In this document: in pieces, positions 25,356 to 37,752 of the stretch
Position numbering within the stretch: position 1 is the first letter of the stretch
Layout of the letters: every line of letters starts with the position of its first letter
Assembly: GCA_964007475.1 (NCBI GenBank)
Contig: OZ023274.1
Span: forward strand, 23,518,043 to 23,582,042
Source of the DNA: Hybos culiciformis
Lineage: Eukaryota > Arthropoda > Insecta > Diptera > Hybotidae
Direction: 5' to 3'
DNA: 64,000 nt
Notes under the pieces: model-generated
The model's database searches: none
Told to the model about the DNA's origin: nothing
Seen by the model: the letters and a program-made list of their open reading frames with translations, nothing else
Translations under genes and position numbers: made by a program

Positions 25356-28300
25356 CTTTAGGTGGAAACAGCGGATGAAAAGGATCTGGCCGCCAGACTA
25401 TTAAAGGGCGCTTAAAAACATTTAAATAAAATTAAGTTTTTTTTTTTAATTTTTAAAGAAAATATATTACAAAATAGTTGAAATTTACTTGAAAACTACC
25501 GTATATCTAGCCTATTATAGTTATAGTTAAGGAAATTTGGCAAAAAAAAAAACGGTACAACTAAAATGGACTTCGTATCGGAGCAACGCGCGAGCCAGCG
25601 CTGTTCTTGAGTGCTCATTACAAAAATTACCGTCTAAAAATTCATTCTTACAATCTCAAATTTAGGATTTTAGAAAACCAAAAATTTATCATTACTCAAG
25701 TTGGCAAAGTGTCAATATGCCAATGATTAGTAATATGCGAAATAATAATAATAAATCTTATATGTGCTTCCTGTCATTTTTTAACATAAAACCTATAAAA
25801 AAGTCAAAAAAATTTTTTTTAAACAAATTATTTTCTTAAAATCTAAATAACTTAAAAAAATTTTTTTTAATGTTTAATTCATTTTTTATTTTTACTCTTT
25901 TATATACTAATACATAAAAAGTGAAAATTATACGCCCTCTAATATAAAAAATTGTCCCATAAATTTAAGGAAATAGACTTTTGGTTTTATTTTATTTTAT
26001 GAACTTAAATAGATTGCTTATTAAATCTATTTAAGTTTATAATTGGTTCTTTTTATAAATAACTTAATGCACTATCAAATTACTTAGGTCTGTTTGTATG
26101 GTATACCATTTAACATTAGAGCTTATATTTTGTTTAGAAAAGTTTCTAGAGAAATTTTGTGAAATTTTTCAAAAAATACGGGAAGTTTTCTATAAGTATA
26201 AAAACTTGATTCCAGATTTAGAATATTTAACCGAATCTAAAATATCGATTTTTCAGTTAACAACTATCATATATTTATGTCCTTGAAGTAAAAAATTTTA
26301 TATTTGAAAATGAATCCCCTTTTTTAAACAAGGAATAGTCCTTGCTCTAATTTCGAATTCAGAAAAAACTTACGAATCATAGTTGAATTTGAAAATAATT
26401 AAGAAATTTATTAATGAAATTTTACATAACTTTGTGTTTTTTATTAAAGAGTGTTTTTTTTTTATAAATGGAAGATTTAGTCACTTATGATATACACATT
26501 AGAAAATTTGTTTGTAAGGCAAAGATAATATTACAATGTATCCAAAATTCGAAAATTTAACAAAAAACCTAAAACAAAGTTAAATAAATTTGAATAATTA
26601 AACTAAGCGAACGGAACATTGCATGGAACTTAACCTTGTTATCTTAATAAATTAAAAGATATAAATTGTATTTTAAAAGACAAAGAATTAAAAATTAAAA
26701 TATTTATAAAGAAAAAAATTATATTTTTTTCCTTCTTCTTCTCTAACTTTTAATATATAAAAATTTATATTATACACTTCTTTTAATAAATAAAAATAAT
26801 TTTTAAAATAAAAATCGTATAATTTCTATTTAATCACTAAAAAAAAAGACCATTTTTTATGGCTTAAATTTTAAGTCAGACATAAACGTATGGTTTGGCA
26901 TGTAAAATTTTAAGTCCATCTAAGCGGATTATAATATCATGTCATGGTGTTTTTTTTTTCATATGTATGTATATATAACCACGAAAAGACGAAGAGTTTT
27001 GTAAGAAAATTACATTAAATTTATTTCGGAAAAAATATAAAAATGGAAATAATAATATTAAAATATTTAAATTTTTACATAATTTTTCTTTTAAATACAT
27101 AATTTGAAAACTTTCTCATATTCAATATAAAAAAAATTAATTTCGAACTTAAGAAAATTTTTTTTATTTGATTTAAGTTCAGGAGCGGCTCTTAGCCAAT
27201 AAATTTAACATTATTATTATCATTTTTATTTTTATGTTTCTCTTTGACAATTTTTCTACTCAATTAAACAAATTAACTTAAGCTTTTTTTTTTTTTCAAA
27301 ACAAAATCAAAAATTAGAAAAAAAAAATAGTATATAAACATAAATACAACATGACAATAATATAACTTTAACGATTTCATGTTTACATTCATTTTTGTTT
27401 TGTTTAAATAACATTTTTATGTAAATATTTTTATTTTTAAAAACAAAATTTGATGTATCAATTTGTTTTTATTTCATCGTTATTTTAATTTTTGTTCTAT
27501 TTTCTAACAAAAAAAAAAAGAAGAAAACTTAATTGATTTTCACTTTAACTCCGTATTAGAATTTAACAAAAAAAAATTAATTAAATAAATAAAGTTATTT
27601 TACTAAAATAATTTCATTACTGATAAGAAAATAAATATCAAGGTCCACAATCAAGGTCTTAGACTTAAAGTACCTAAGTTCTAATGTTAGGCTTAATGAA
27701 ATTCAGTCCTTAAATCGATTTCTATTCAAGTTTTAAGACTATAATTACTATAATAATGCAAAAAAGTAACTTAAAAATGCATTATTTTTTGGTAAATAAT
27801 AATAATAATAATATGGTTTGAAGAAAAAATTATCAAGTTACAATTACAGGGTATCTATTTATATATTATTAATTTTATCTAGGATTTCGCCCTATTACAA
27901 GTCATTTCCTGAAATGTTAACAATAACAAGAAATTTTAGATTGCTATGCAGTTTGGTTGAAATTATTTCATTTATAATTTTAATTGATATTATTTTTAGA
28001 TTTCTTAATTGTTTTTTTTTTTGTTATTTATTAAAAGTATTAAAGAAATATTTTGTTTTTTTTTTGTTTTTATAATTCTCCAATCATGAATATTTTACCG
28101 CAAAAATATACTTCTATCTTATAATAATAATTCATCTTTTTTGATAATTTATATATATTTTTTAAAGAAGTATTAAGAAAATGTGGTCAACCCACAAAAT
28201 GTAAATGCGTTTTTGAAATGTTTTAAAAATGTTTTTCTAAAGCTATTAAGGTGACATATGTTTGTGATTTAAAAATACATAAAATATAAATTTTTATTCA

Positions 28301-28510
28301 AGGTGCAGAAAAACTTAGGTGCGTTAAAATAATTCAAATACCTAAAACAATGTTTTCTAACTAAAATCAAATCAGGTTGTTAGGACGATGTTGATTTTCC
28401 CGTTTTCTTATACAGATTTGTTGAAAATTATTAAAAATCAAATTTTTAAAAATTATTAAAAACTAGATGTTAAATTTGTTTAAGAACAATATATGTAGTG
28501 CGGAGTAGCA
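25354..28510. other. Mostly gene-free AT-rich DNA
   Basis: The first 260 bp hold two GC-richer patches, GGATCTGGCCGCCAGAC near 25383 and CAACGCGCGAGCCAGCGCTG near 25584. They may be transposon debris but I find no matching ends. A perfect 14-bp hairpin, AACTTAAATAGATT with its complement, occupies 26002-26037 with an 8-nt loop. Frames at 26098-26286 and 27818-28075 look like chance. Confidence 0.6.
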
Positions 28511-28731
28511 TAGTTGGCTATAGTCAGTGACGTGCCGTGATATTTTTAAGTGGGTGTGCAAAATCTAAATCTAATTTACACGTACAATGTTGGCAAAAAC
28601 ATATGCAATAGACTTAATTATTAATATTTGATCCAACAAACCATTCGATTTGAAATATTGCTTTAATTATTGAATTTTATTTTTTTTAGTTTTTGTATAT
28701 ATATTTTCTATACGAGTTATTTTTTTATTTA

Positions 28732-28891
28732 AGCCCAGTTTTCACGATCCAAGTACACTTTGTCCAAATCGTCTTGGACGCTCTTTTTGATCGTGTAAAC
28801 AGGTTCAAAGTCAACAAGAGTAGGACACTACTCAACTTACTTTGATCAAAGTAACTTGGACAAGGTGTACTTGGATCGTGAAAACAGGGCT
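28732..28891. mobile_element. 160-bp MITE, PIF/Harbinger-like TTA target
   Basis: The inverted ends are about 36 bp long with few mismatches, beginning AGCCC(A/T)GTTTTCACGATCC and including AAGTACAC. TTA follows on both outer sides (28729-28731 and 28892-28894), the 3-bp target type of PIF/Harbinger. The interior carries further partial inverted copies of TTGGACG and CAAAGTCAAC-like words. It lies inside the hAT-type element at 28525-29676, so it moved later. Confidence 0.8.
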
Positions 28892-29000
28892 TTAATGAAA
28901 ATATTTTTGTCTTTTGAAACAAAAGTATTCCGGAAGCATCGATATAATTATTATGCATACACTTTTTCTTCTAGTTGTTTTATTCTTGGTTGTTTATTAA

Positions 29001-29073
29001 ACATATTCTTGAAAATCCTATAAGGAAAAGAAAGCGCTGGTTTCTTTTCCTTATAGGATTTTCAAGAATATGT
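29001..29073. repeat. Perfect 33-bp hairpin, 7-nt loop
   Basis: The arm ACATATTCTTGAAAATCC... at 29001-29033 is repeated exactly inverted at 29041-29073 around the loop GCGCTGG. It could fold into a microRNA-like or siRNA-producing hairpin, or be the ends of a tiny MITE. Frames 28975-29166 (plus) and 28980-29207 (minus) across it are artefacts of the palindrome. Confidence 0.95.
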
Positions 29074-31062
29074 ATACACAATTTTTTTATGTATTTTGTA
29101 ACATGCAATAATAAAAAAAACATAATGAGCAACAAATCTATTGCGCCTTCGCCTTTACTTTTGTAGCATTTACATTTGTAATAAAAAAAAAAGCTTTTTC
29201 TCTGCAAAAATGTTAACGTACTCTCTTATGTTAATTAATTTCTTTTAACTCTGCTTCTGTTGTTCGCTGTTTTATAGCCAGCGCTTGCTTGCTTTAAAAC
29301 TTGTTATATATTTTAAAAAATTATGTAACATTTTCTTATGTATTTAAGCAACACAATATACATATAATTGTTTTAGTTCAGCCTTTAGTTTAGCGCAATG
29401 ATTCTAATGCGCTATTATTGTTATTATTATTCGAATATATGTTAACTAGAGAAAGCTTTTTGTTTTTTTACACAAATTTTTATTACTTACCTATAAATGC
29501 AGGATTATGTACAATAATAGTGATTTGTTACAAAAAACAAAAATTAGATCGGTATCTAATTTTTTTAGAGATGAATTTTAATTTTTAATTTAAAAAAATA
29601 AACTTATTTTTAAGTTTTTTTTAAGGTTTTGGTAGCTGCGCCGTGCTCATTCTGCGCCTTGAGATGCACGCCACTGGCAAGAAGTATAGTACACTATTGT
29701 ATAGTATAGTATGTATAGTATAGTATATTATATCTGTTGAATAATATGATTCCGATTCCCAAAAGTGCTAGCGATAATAAAAATATATTCAAAACATTTA
29801 GACTAAATAATTTATAACATGCACTAAGAAAGATGAAGTTTATATTTTTCTCCTTCTTTAGAAGTGAAAATAAAAATTAAATATTATTAAAAATTATTAA
29901 TCTTCTTAAAATTAAAAATTACAGAGTGCAGAGGTTTTTTTTTTTTGTATAAAACTAAAATCCGATATATATTTAAAACGTTTAGCATAAAATTTGTGTC
30001 CTTAGTAAAGTTTTAAGAAATCAATGCGGTCAACAACAGAAAAAATAAAAAACAAAATAAGACAAAAGTTGCCTTAAAAGAAATAATTCGTGTTTTTTAT
30101 TCATTGAAAATTATTAATTCTTTGTGTACACATTAAGCTTTTACTACACAGACACTCATTTAAATAATCCTCTTAATTTTTTTTTACTTTTTCGCTCAAT
30201 GACACATTCAAATTGAATGTCTGTCTATTAGTTAATATTATATGCACTGTGTACAATAACAGGGCTTAGTCAGACTAACTATATGACAGAATATGAATAA
30301 GTTTTTTGTTCAAGTTAATTTCAAATCAATTCTTTTCATGTCAAAGAATTAAAAGCAAGACTATGGGTGTCAATATTCCTGTTAGCTGCCGAAAAAATTA
30401 TTCCAATGTCCTGTATAAGTTTCAAAGAAAAACCTCTAATAACCAAAACCTTATTATGATAAATCATGGTTTTCTTAATACCGAATTGCAAAATACCTAC
30501 CTTGGCCACGGCCTTGACGTGTAAGCGAATAGTGATTAGATCTTATTTATAGTGACTTTCACTCCACAGAGTAATTGATATCTAACTTTTGAATGTGACA
30601 TTCATTATAACAAGCTATCAGAACTCACTACATATTGAATTATTAACCACATCAGCCGTAATAAAAAGGGTTAAGAAAAAAATAATTATAAATTATAAAT
30701 AAAAAATTTATCCTTGAATTCCAAAGGATATACAATTTATTTTAAAACACAATGAATTTTTGATATCACAAAAAGCATTAAAAATAAAATCTTCCTATAT
30801 TTTAATTCGAAAGTATTTTGTACATTTTTTTTTGTTAATTTTATTTTTAATTAGAAGATAAATTGTGGTAAAGATAACCTATTTAAAATAATTTAATTTA
30901 AGCTTTTTTCAGCGCAAAATAATATAAAGTTTTATAATTAGAATTTCCGTAATTTAATTTTATGAATTTTTGTGAATTTAAAGCAATATAAATTAAAATT
31001 ATTTTATTTTAGAACTAAAAAATAATTTACAATAAAGAAATGGTGCAAGGAATTTTTGAGTT

Positions 31063-31278
31063 TCACAGTAGGTAGTACCGCCAAAATTTCATAATAGTTT
31101 TATATACTTGGAGAGTTGAATAATTTATGATTGGATCACAACTATATTGATCCAATTCAATATTTTGTTGGAATTTTTTTAACCTTAGTCGTAAAGTTAC
31201 CACAAGAAATTGTGTCTCAGAAATATCCCAACGTAAATTATACGGATCCCAGTATTTTGGTTTTCTTACAATGTTCAT
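31063..31278 (-). other. Short open frame, unrecognised
   Basis: This 71-codon minus-strand frame has a more balanced composition than its surroundings (KPKYWDPYNLRWDISETQF near the start, then RLRLKKFQQNIELDQYSCD). I do not recognise a family. There is no adjacent exon or splice pair that I trust. It may be a decayed gene fragment or chance. Confidence 0.2.
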
Positions 31279-32903
31279 TCAAAAGTTATAGGAACTTCAA
31301 CTGAAACGAATGTAGGGAATTACACAGCTAATTTGATTTATGTTTATCGACATGAAACAAGAAAAAACAATGGAGTTCTTATAAGAACATAATTATAACG
31401 AAATTTGTGTAAAAAAATTTAATTCGTTTGAGCACAAAATAAAAAATAAATTATTTTTAAAATCAGATATGGAAATATTGAAATTTACCAAATTATTTGA
31501 ATCTTAATTTAATTATTTTTTTTATCAAATGATAACAAAATTATTTATCTAATTGATTAATGAATAAAGTATAGTATTGTCTGTCGTCTTTTTTAAATCA
31601 TTTAATGATAAATTAAGAATATTAAAAAAAAAAAAAAAAATGAAATCAGAAGACGCGTTATAATGTCATTCGTAAGAATTTGAAAATTTCTTTTGCAATT
31701 ATTACAACCAAACTTTTTTTTATGGGTGCGCTGAGGGCTGTGGGATTAAAGAATTTTTTTTTGTGAATCAATCCGTGACAAAAAATATCCTTTTATTTTA
31801 GACACCAAAAAATATTGTACAGAGTACAACATTTGAAATATTTTCCTCAAAAATTAGTATTTTTGTCCTTTGAGATTTAATTTAATCAAGACATTCATTC
31901 ATCTTGAAGAATTTTCAAACCATCGCCATTTAAATGAAAAAAAAATATGGTGTGTTTGGCATTTTTAGAACTTGACGGCGTCTTTGCTTTGTGCTCCAAT
32001 AAAATGATAAAAAAATTTTTTTTTAAAAAGTGAGAAATAGTAAAAGTAAAATAAGATCCTTGTATATATAAAAAAATTATTTCTTATCATTTTTGTCATC
32101 TGATTGATGGATAAATATAAAATTAAAAAAGATATTTTTTTATAATGGTGTCATATAACAGTTACCCTTATAGCGCCCCATTATTATCGTTAATTTTATT
32201 TGTTGTTTTTTTTTTATTTATTTATTTATTTATAGATATTTTATTTATTTTTTAAATTGTATTTATTGGCTTTAGAAGTGCCAAATGTAATTTATTACCC
32301 AAAAAAAAAATTCGATTTATTCGATTTTTCTAAATAAAATATTTTTTAGTAGAGGTTGCAAAAAAAAAAAAAATAAAAATAGAAACAAAGTTAGTATAAT
32401 AAAATAAAAATATATAAAAAACTTAAATGAATCTTTTATCTATTAACTAAAATCTTTAAATGACTTTTCCTTTCTCAAAATTGATGAAGTAAACTTTTTC
32501 AATAAAGATTATGGGTAACAAAAATATAATTTTTTTTGTTTGTTTGTTTATATACATACAATAATATGTATATGTGTGTATCTCTTCTATTGAAAATTTT
32601 ATAATATTGTATTTGGAATTTCATTTTATTTTTATAATTTTCCTTCTTTTTTTTTTTTGAAAAGCTTTACATATTATATAGATACAAAGAATATTATTTT
32701 TCCCGATTTCAAAACATACTTTATTTATCGTTTTCATAATCTGAAAATAATTTAATATATTTTTACACTCACGATTGGTTGTTTTGAATTAAGTTCAATA
32801 GAGAAAAATATAATAATTTACTTTCGAATGTTTAGAGTGATTTGCTGACCATAGACGGAAAAAATTGTTATTAAACTTCAGTGTAAAGAGTAAAAGATTG
32901 CAC

Positions 32904-32953
32904 GCGGATTAAAATTATTACACGTTTAGCGGATTAAAATTATTACACGTTTA
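32904..32953 (+). repeat. Perfect 25-bp tandem duplication
   Basis: GCGGATTAAAATTATTACAC followed by GTTTA occurs twice head to tail with no mismatch. Confidence 0.95.
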
Positions 32954-32965
32954 CGAGAAGACAAG

Positions 32966-33073
32966 ATGAGTTGCAGCAATCAATCTGTAAAGAAATATGA
33001 AGGTTCACATTGGTTTTACACTCCATATAATTTAGAAGAATTATACACCTACACACTATACCGTTCGTGTTAA
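32966..33073 (+). other. 35-codon open frame, unrecognised
   Basis: It follows the 25-bp duplication directly. It contains KKYEGSHWFYTPYNLEELY, which looks protein-like, but it is short and has no partner exon or known motif. It may be a fragment of a real gene; I give it no function. Confidence 0.15.
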
Positions 33074-33898
33074 GAGAATTTTTATTATTTATTTTAATTT
33101 GATTTCTTTGACTTGTGGAATCTGATGGTAATGATTTTTCAAATTGTATAAGAAATTAAACCTTTTTTAATTCTTTGTATGAAGACAACTATACTGAATT
33201 AACAAACTTTTAAACTAATCTGATTTGTTCGAACTCAAAAACTATTTGAAAATAAAATTTATTTAAATTGTATTTGATTTAAAAATCCCTTTTTTATATA
33301 TATACTAACATTTATATATAAAATCACAAGGATATATCTTTAAAATAGAAATGATTTTAAGTTCTGCAAAAAAAAAAATATAAAACAAAAAAAACTTAAA
33401 AACAAACTTAAATAAGTTTTAATGTAATGTACCTACTTATTTTTCTTCCCTTTTCCAGGACATTTAACTTTAAAATCTAAAACTTGAATATAACTATGTG
33501 TATATAAAAACAATCAACATAGATAGATAACAAAAAAAAATGTCTTAAATTAAGTACTCGGTGTTTAGAAGTTTTCTGAAAGCAATTTAATAGATAACAA
33601 AATAGGGAAATGCCTATTAGCAAAATCCTTTCTTTTTTTCTTTTTCTTTTTTGTAATAAAATAAATTAAATTAATCATTTTAATAATATTTATATGGGTA
33701 TATGTATAGATACGTGACCAGATGTGATTTTTTTTTTTTCATTAGATAATATATTTTATTTTATTTTTATTTATTTATTCATATTACAATAGAAAAACCT
33801 TTCAATGTTAATATAAATTATTGTCAGAAATATAACAATTGAGAACTTAATATTAATTATAATTTATAATTTATAGTTTCACTGAAGTATCAAAAAAA

Positions 33899-34009
33899 AT
33901 GAAAACAAGAAAAAGTTCGCCAATATTCAGTGAGGATATTGTTGCTTACGTGCTTGGAATTTTTGAAGCCCTTCCACACAATGTTCCACATATAATATTT
34001 AATTTATAG
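33899..34009 (+). other. 36-codon open frame, unrecognised
   Basis: The frame includes TRKSSPIFSEDIVAYVLGIF and EALPHNVPHIIF. Its composition is more protein-like than neighbouring DNA. No motif, splice pair or homologous neighbour supports a gene. Confidence 0.2.
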
Positions 34010-34404
34010 AATTCAAAATTAATTAGATGTAAAAATCAAATTCATAGTTTTATATAAACTAAAACCAAAGCCATTGCAACTTAGAGACACAATTTTAAAT
34101 TAAATATTTCAGAGTTTAGTTGTCCTCAATAGGAAAAAACATAAAAATTTAAAAATCTTTGAAAATATTTGAAAGAAACATACATAAACATATATAAAAA
34201 TAATTTCAAATTTTGTAAGAAAATCAAAGTAAGTTTAACTTAAAAATTTAAATCTATATATGTATAGTATATCTATATATATAAAACCGAAGTTGTATGT
34301 TTGTCTGTTCCGAATAGGCTCCTAAACCGCTCAACCGATCGTTTTCAAACTTACAACATGTATTTGTGTCAGGTCGGCGTCGTTATAGGCTATTTTAAAA
34401 TTTG

Positions 34405-34830
34405 ATTGGCCTCCTACCCAGGGACCTACCCCGGGGACGGACTTCAAAAGTTCGTCCAATTTCATTCAAATTTGGTACGTAAAAAGAGGAAGCGATTACA
34501 CACAAATTCCCTGACAAAAAATTTGTTGACCTCCTACCCAGGGGGCGGACTTGAAAAGTTCGTCCGATTTCATTCAAATTTGGTACGTAAAAATAGGAAA
34601 TGATTACACATAGAAATTTCGTAATAAAAAATTTATTGACCTTCTACCCACCGACAACCCCTGCGGTACGGACATCAAAAGTTTGTCCAATTTCATTAAA
34701 ATTTGGTACATAAAAAGAGGAAACGATTAAACATATATATTTCGTAACAAAAACCTCTGGGAGCGGACTTTAAAAGTTCGTCCGATTTCATTCAATTTTG
34801 GTACATTAAAGAGGAAATGGATAAAAACAC
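34405..34830 (+). repeat. ~110-120-bp tandem repeats in Helentron core
   Basis: Units start near 34405, 34525, 34635 and 34752 (last one partial). Each holds CCTCCTACCCA, a variable GC-rich spacer, then TTCGTCCRATTTCATTCAAA and TTTGGTACRTAAAAA. The reverse-oriented family member is 22085-22520. Frames 34395-34577 (minus) and 34406-34603 (plus) are repeat artefacts. Confidence 0.9.
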
Positions 34831-35020
34831 AAGTTTGGTTAGGTTTGGAAACCTGTTTACGGGAAGGATATCATTCGATTTCATACAATTTAAGTGTTGA
34901 ATAAGTAGAAATGATAAATATTAATTCTTCTTAGATTTTTTCCCAAATTTATAAAATAATAGCTCCAATAATTGTTCATTAATCTGACAACAAAAATTTC
35001 AATTAAAACGTGTGTTCCAC

Positions 35021-35423
35021 GCATTGCGGACAATTCACCGTAAACAATTCACCGTAAGACAATTCAGCGTAAACAATTCACCGTTGACAATTCACCGTAC
35101 GGACAATTCATCGTATGAACAATTCATCGTATGAACAATTCACCGTATGGACAATTTACCGTATGGACAATTCACCGTATGGACAATTCACCGTATGGAC
35201 AATTCACCGTATGAATAATTCATCGCAAAGAAAATTATTTTTATCAATCCGTAGGTAGTTCATACGATGAATTTTACCATACGGTGAATTGTCCATACGG
35301 TGAATTGTCCATACGGTGAATTGTCCATACGGTGAATTGTCCATACGGTGAATTGTCCATACGATGAATAGTTTACGGTGAATTGTTTTACGGTGAATGT
35401 TTACGATTAATTGTTTAGACACC
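35021..35423. mobile_element. Foldback MULE-like element, CAATTCACCGTAT arms
   Basis: A 403-bp element with an exact 9-bp target duplication GTGTTCCAC (35012-35020 and 35424-35432). The left half is a tandem array of a ~16-bp unit, (A/G)ACAATTCACCGTATG. The right half, from about 35255, is the same array inverted, so the element folds into one long hairpin. Removing it and one target copy restores a continuous Helentron end. Arm structure and 9-bp target match Foldback elements of the Mutator superfamily. The minus frame 35204-35488 is an array artefact. Confidence 0.9.
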
Positions 35424-35459
35424 GTGTTCCACAACAACGTGTGTGCGGGTACAGCTAGT

Positions 35460-37743
35460 ATTTGATAATAGAGAAAAGATTTATGCAAATAAAAATAAAA
35501 AATTATCTAGATCACCTCGTTAGCCCAAAAATTGAGTTACCAACAAATAGGCTCCGCCAAATTAAATGACAAGCTCGATTAAAAAAACAAGTAAATCAAC
35601 TAAATAATGTTCTGGGGCAAAATACAGAAATGGATTATTTTGTTAGTTTTTGTCTCATGAGAAGTTAAAATATTAACTTACACCCGGTCGCTTTACACCC
35701 AATGACCAGCCTTCAATCACGTAATATTTCAAATTTTGAAATTATAATATTAATTTTAAAATTTTAGGAAGGTTTTTTTAATTAAAAATAAACAAAAGGG
35801 GACAAGAACTGTGTGTGTCTACATCATACACTCGAAATATGATCCCTACAATAAGTTTGAGAATTTCTAAAGAACAATTTTCAAAAAAAGAACTTTTCAA
35901 ATATAGAAAAAACAAAACAATAAAGGACTTTATTCTTTAATCTTATCCTGGATTCAATTTAATTTTTTTTTTTATTTCTTTTGTTTATTTTCTAGTTATA
36001 CATAATATATCTATATAGGATAAATCAAAAAGTCAAACAAAAAAAAAATTAATTTCCTTTTCAAATTATTCGAAAATCTTCAAGTATTTGCCATATGACA
36101 TTCTAATTTATATATTTCACACTTAATGTTTTAACACCTGCTAACGAGAGGACAAAATTCTTTTCTTTTTTTTTTTTTTATTTCTTTCTATATAATACTA
36201 AACTCAACAAAAATAAACCAAATATTTAAAGTAGTCCCTTTTCAACAAAAAAAATAAAATAGAGAAATTATTCAGTTTTGTTTTTTTTTTTTCGTTTTAT
36301 TTTATTTATTTTGTTTACCTAGAAAATTAAAATGTTTTCTTTAACAAAAGAAATAAAAATGTTTGTTGTAAATAATATATTTTTGATGAAAAATAATGTG
36401 TAAGGTGACAATAAAATGCATGAAAAAATTTCAAAAAAATAAAAGTATATACCTAAGTTGAAACATTTTACAAGCAAAACGTTGTGAATAAAATTCAAAG
36501 GTGCAATAGGGCTTCAATGCAGAACATCGTATGCACAACATTTTACAAATTTTCATTTCACTGCCAATTAATTAACATCAAAACAGGGGTATTTTATCAA
36601 GTGACTTAAAGTTTATGTTAGAGATAATAATTAAATTTAAAATTGATAAAAATTTTGTATAATGGTCAATAATTATACTAATAAATAAATAATTTATAAT
36701 AATAAATGTTTCAGCGGAATGCAAATAATGCAAATAATATACTCTGAATAAAACTAATTATAATTTAATTAATTTTTTTTTTGTAGTCCTTTTTCATGCA
36801 ACAACAACAAAGGAGTACACTGTTGTTTTTGCATGAAAAAGGACTACCAAAAAAAATTTTTTTTTATTTTAATTAGAATTAATGACATCAAACTAAATCA
36901 TTATTTAAACCCATAATGGTGTAAACTGATTTTAAAAGTTTTCGTTTGTCTCAATAAGTTCCATTTCCAAAACTATTTACTCTAGCGAGCGCTTACTATT
37001 ATATTTTTAAAATACACTTGACAGCTATCATAATGTACTATTAATTTCAATCACACTATGGGAGTTAGCAAAACAGGCGGGAAATAAATATATATTTGTC
37101 AAAAAATTTAAAAAAAAATTTATTTTCGGCGACAAATTAATAAATTAATTTTTATTATAATTATGTAGACATTATTATTTTTTTTTTGAAAAAATTTTGA
37201 TTGCTTCTGGTCACAGTTTCTTTTGAAATTCGATAATAGATACCAAATTGAAATCAATATCCAAAAAGAAAAAATCATTTATATACATATATATTTTTTT
37301 TATTCTAATTTTCTAATTTCTTTGAGCTATTGATAAAAAATTTAATTACTTTATTTTGTTTGTCTTCTATTTTTTTTTATATTAAATTACCAAAAATTTA
37401 GATAAAAAAAAAAGAATTAGTATCACAGACGCCAAAATTAGATGGAATAAATATTATTTATTAATTAAATGGGTTTTAACAAACTCAGAGCTTTTACAGC
37501 TTTTACACTTTTTGGGACAAATAGCTATGAATTTTTTCTATTTCTGTACTTGACATGATGATTCTATTTGACTGATTGAAAATCAGTTTTTGTAATTATT
37601 TTTAAAACTATTTAAAACTATTTAAAACTTAAAGGTTTAGAGAAATGCTGTGCCTTTGTATAACAAAATCTGGACGTTTATATCACTAATCATTCGATAA
37701 AAAAGATCTGTGTCTAAGATACAACAAGGTCTATGAAATTGTA
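35460..37743. other. Gene-free AT-rich DNA
   Basis: Only low-complexity sequence, apart from the hairpin at 36783-36847 listed separately and a mixed-composition patch near 35500-35720 without recognisable coding or repeat structure. Confidence 0.7.
36783..36847. repeat. 26-bp hairpin with one mismatch, 13-nt loop
   Basis: The left arm GTAGTCCTTTTTCATGCAAC (plus AACAAC) is matched by the inverted right arm ending GCATGAAAAAGGACTAC, with a single mismatch. T and A runs outside extend the stem imperfectly. Size and shape are compatible with a pre-microRNA-like fold, but no known microRNA seed is recognised. Confidence 0.9.
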
Positions 37744-37752
37744 CTCTTTAAC

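Larger units (their letters stand above)
28525..29676. mobile_element. hAT-type element with nested MITE and hairpin
   Basis: The left end CAGTGACGTGCCGTGA and the right end, on the other strand, CAGTGGCGTGCATCTC share the CAGTG-CGTGC core typical of hAT termini. The left flank is GCTATAGT; the right flank reads GC, then AAGAAG, then TATAGT. This looks like the same 8-bp target duplication split by a 6-nt insertion. A TTA-flanked MITE is nested at 28732-28891 and a perfect hairpin lies at 29001-29073. No transposase recognised. Confidence 0.6.
29684..34230. other. Mostly gene-free AT-rich DNA
   Basis: It begins with a TATAGTA-type microsatellite (about 29690-29735) and is otherwise A/T-rich. 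Three short protein-like frames are listed separately (31063-31278, 32966-33073, 33899-34009). The frame at 30306-30524 matches nothing I recognise. Confidence 0.6.
34262..35459 (+). mobile_element. Helentron-like (DINE-1-like) non-autonomous element
   Basis: The left side reads ACCGAAGTTGTATGTTTGTC, then TAAACCGCTCAACCGATCG, a 5' region like that of insect DINE-1/Helentron elements. A core of about 120-bp tandem repeats (34405-34830) follows. The right end is GTGCGGGTACAGCTAGT, ending in CTAG as Helitrons and Helentrons do. No inverted ends or target duplication are expected for this class. A foldback element is nested at 35021-35423. Exact termini are inferred. Confidence 0.65.

Noticed and set aside
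30504..30570. Minus-strand promoter plus first exon (TATAAATA, then CCAAG|GTAGGT donor)
   Set aside because: The spacing is suggestive, but there is no start codon, no second exon and no coding evidence. In AT-rich DNA, TATA words are expected often.
35204..35488. 94-codon minus-strand open frame of repeating HRMDNSPYGQFTVWTI
   Set aside because: It is the translation of the foldback tandem array. The unit length keeps several frames open without selection.
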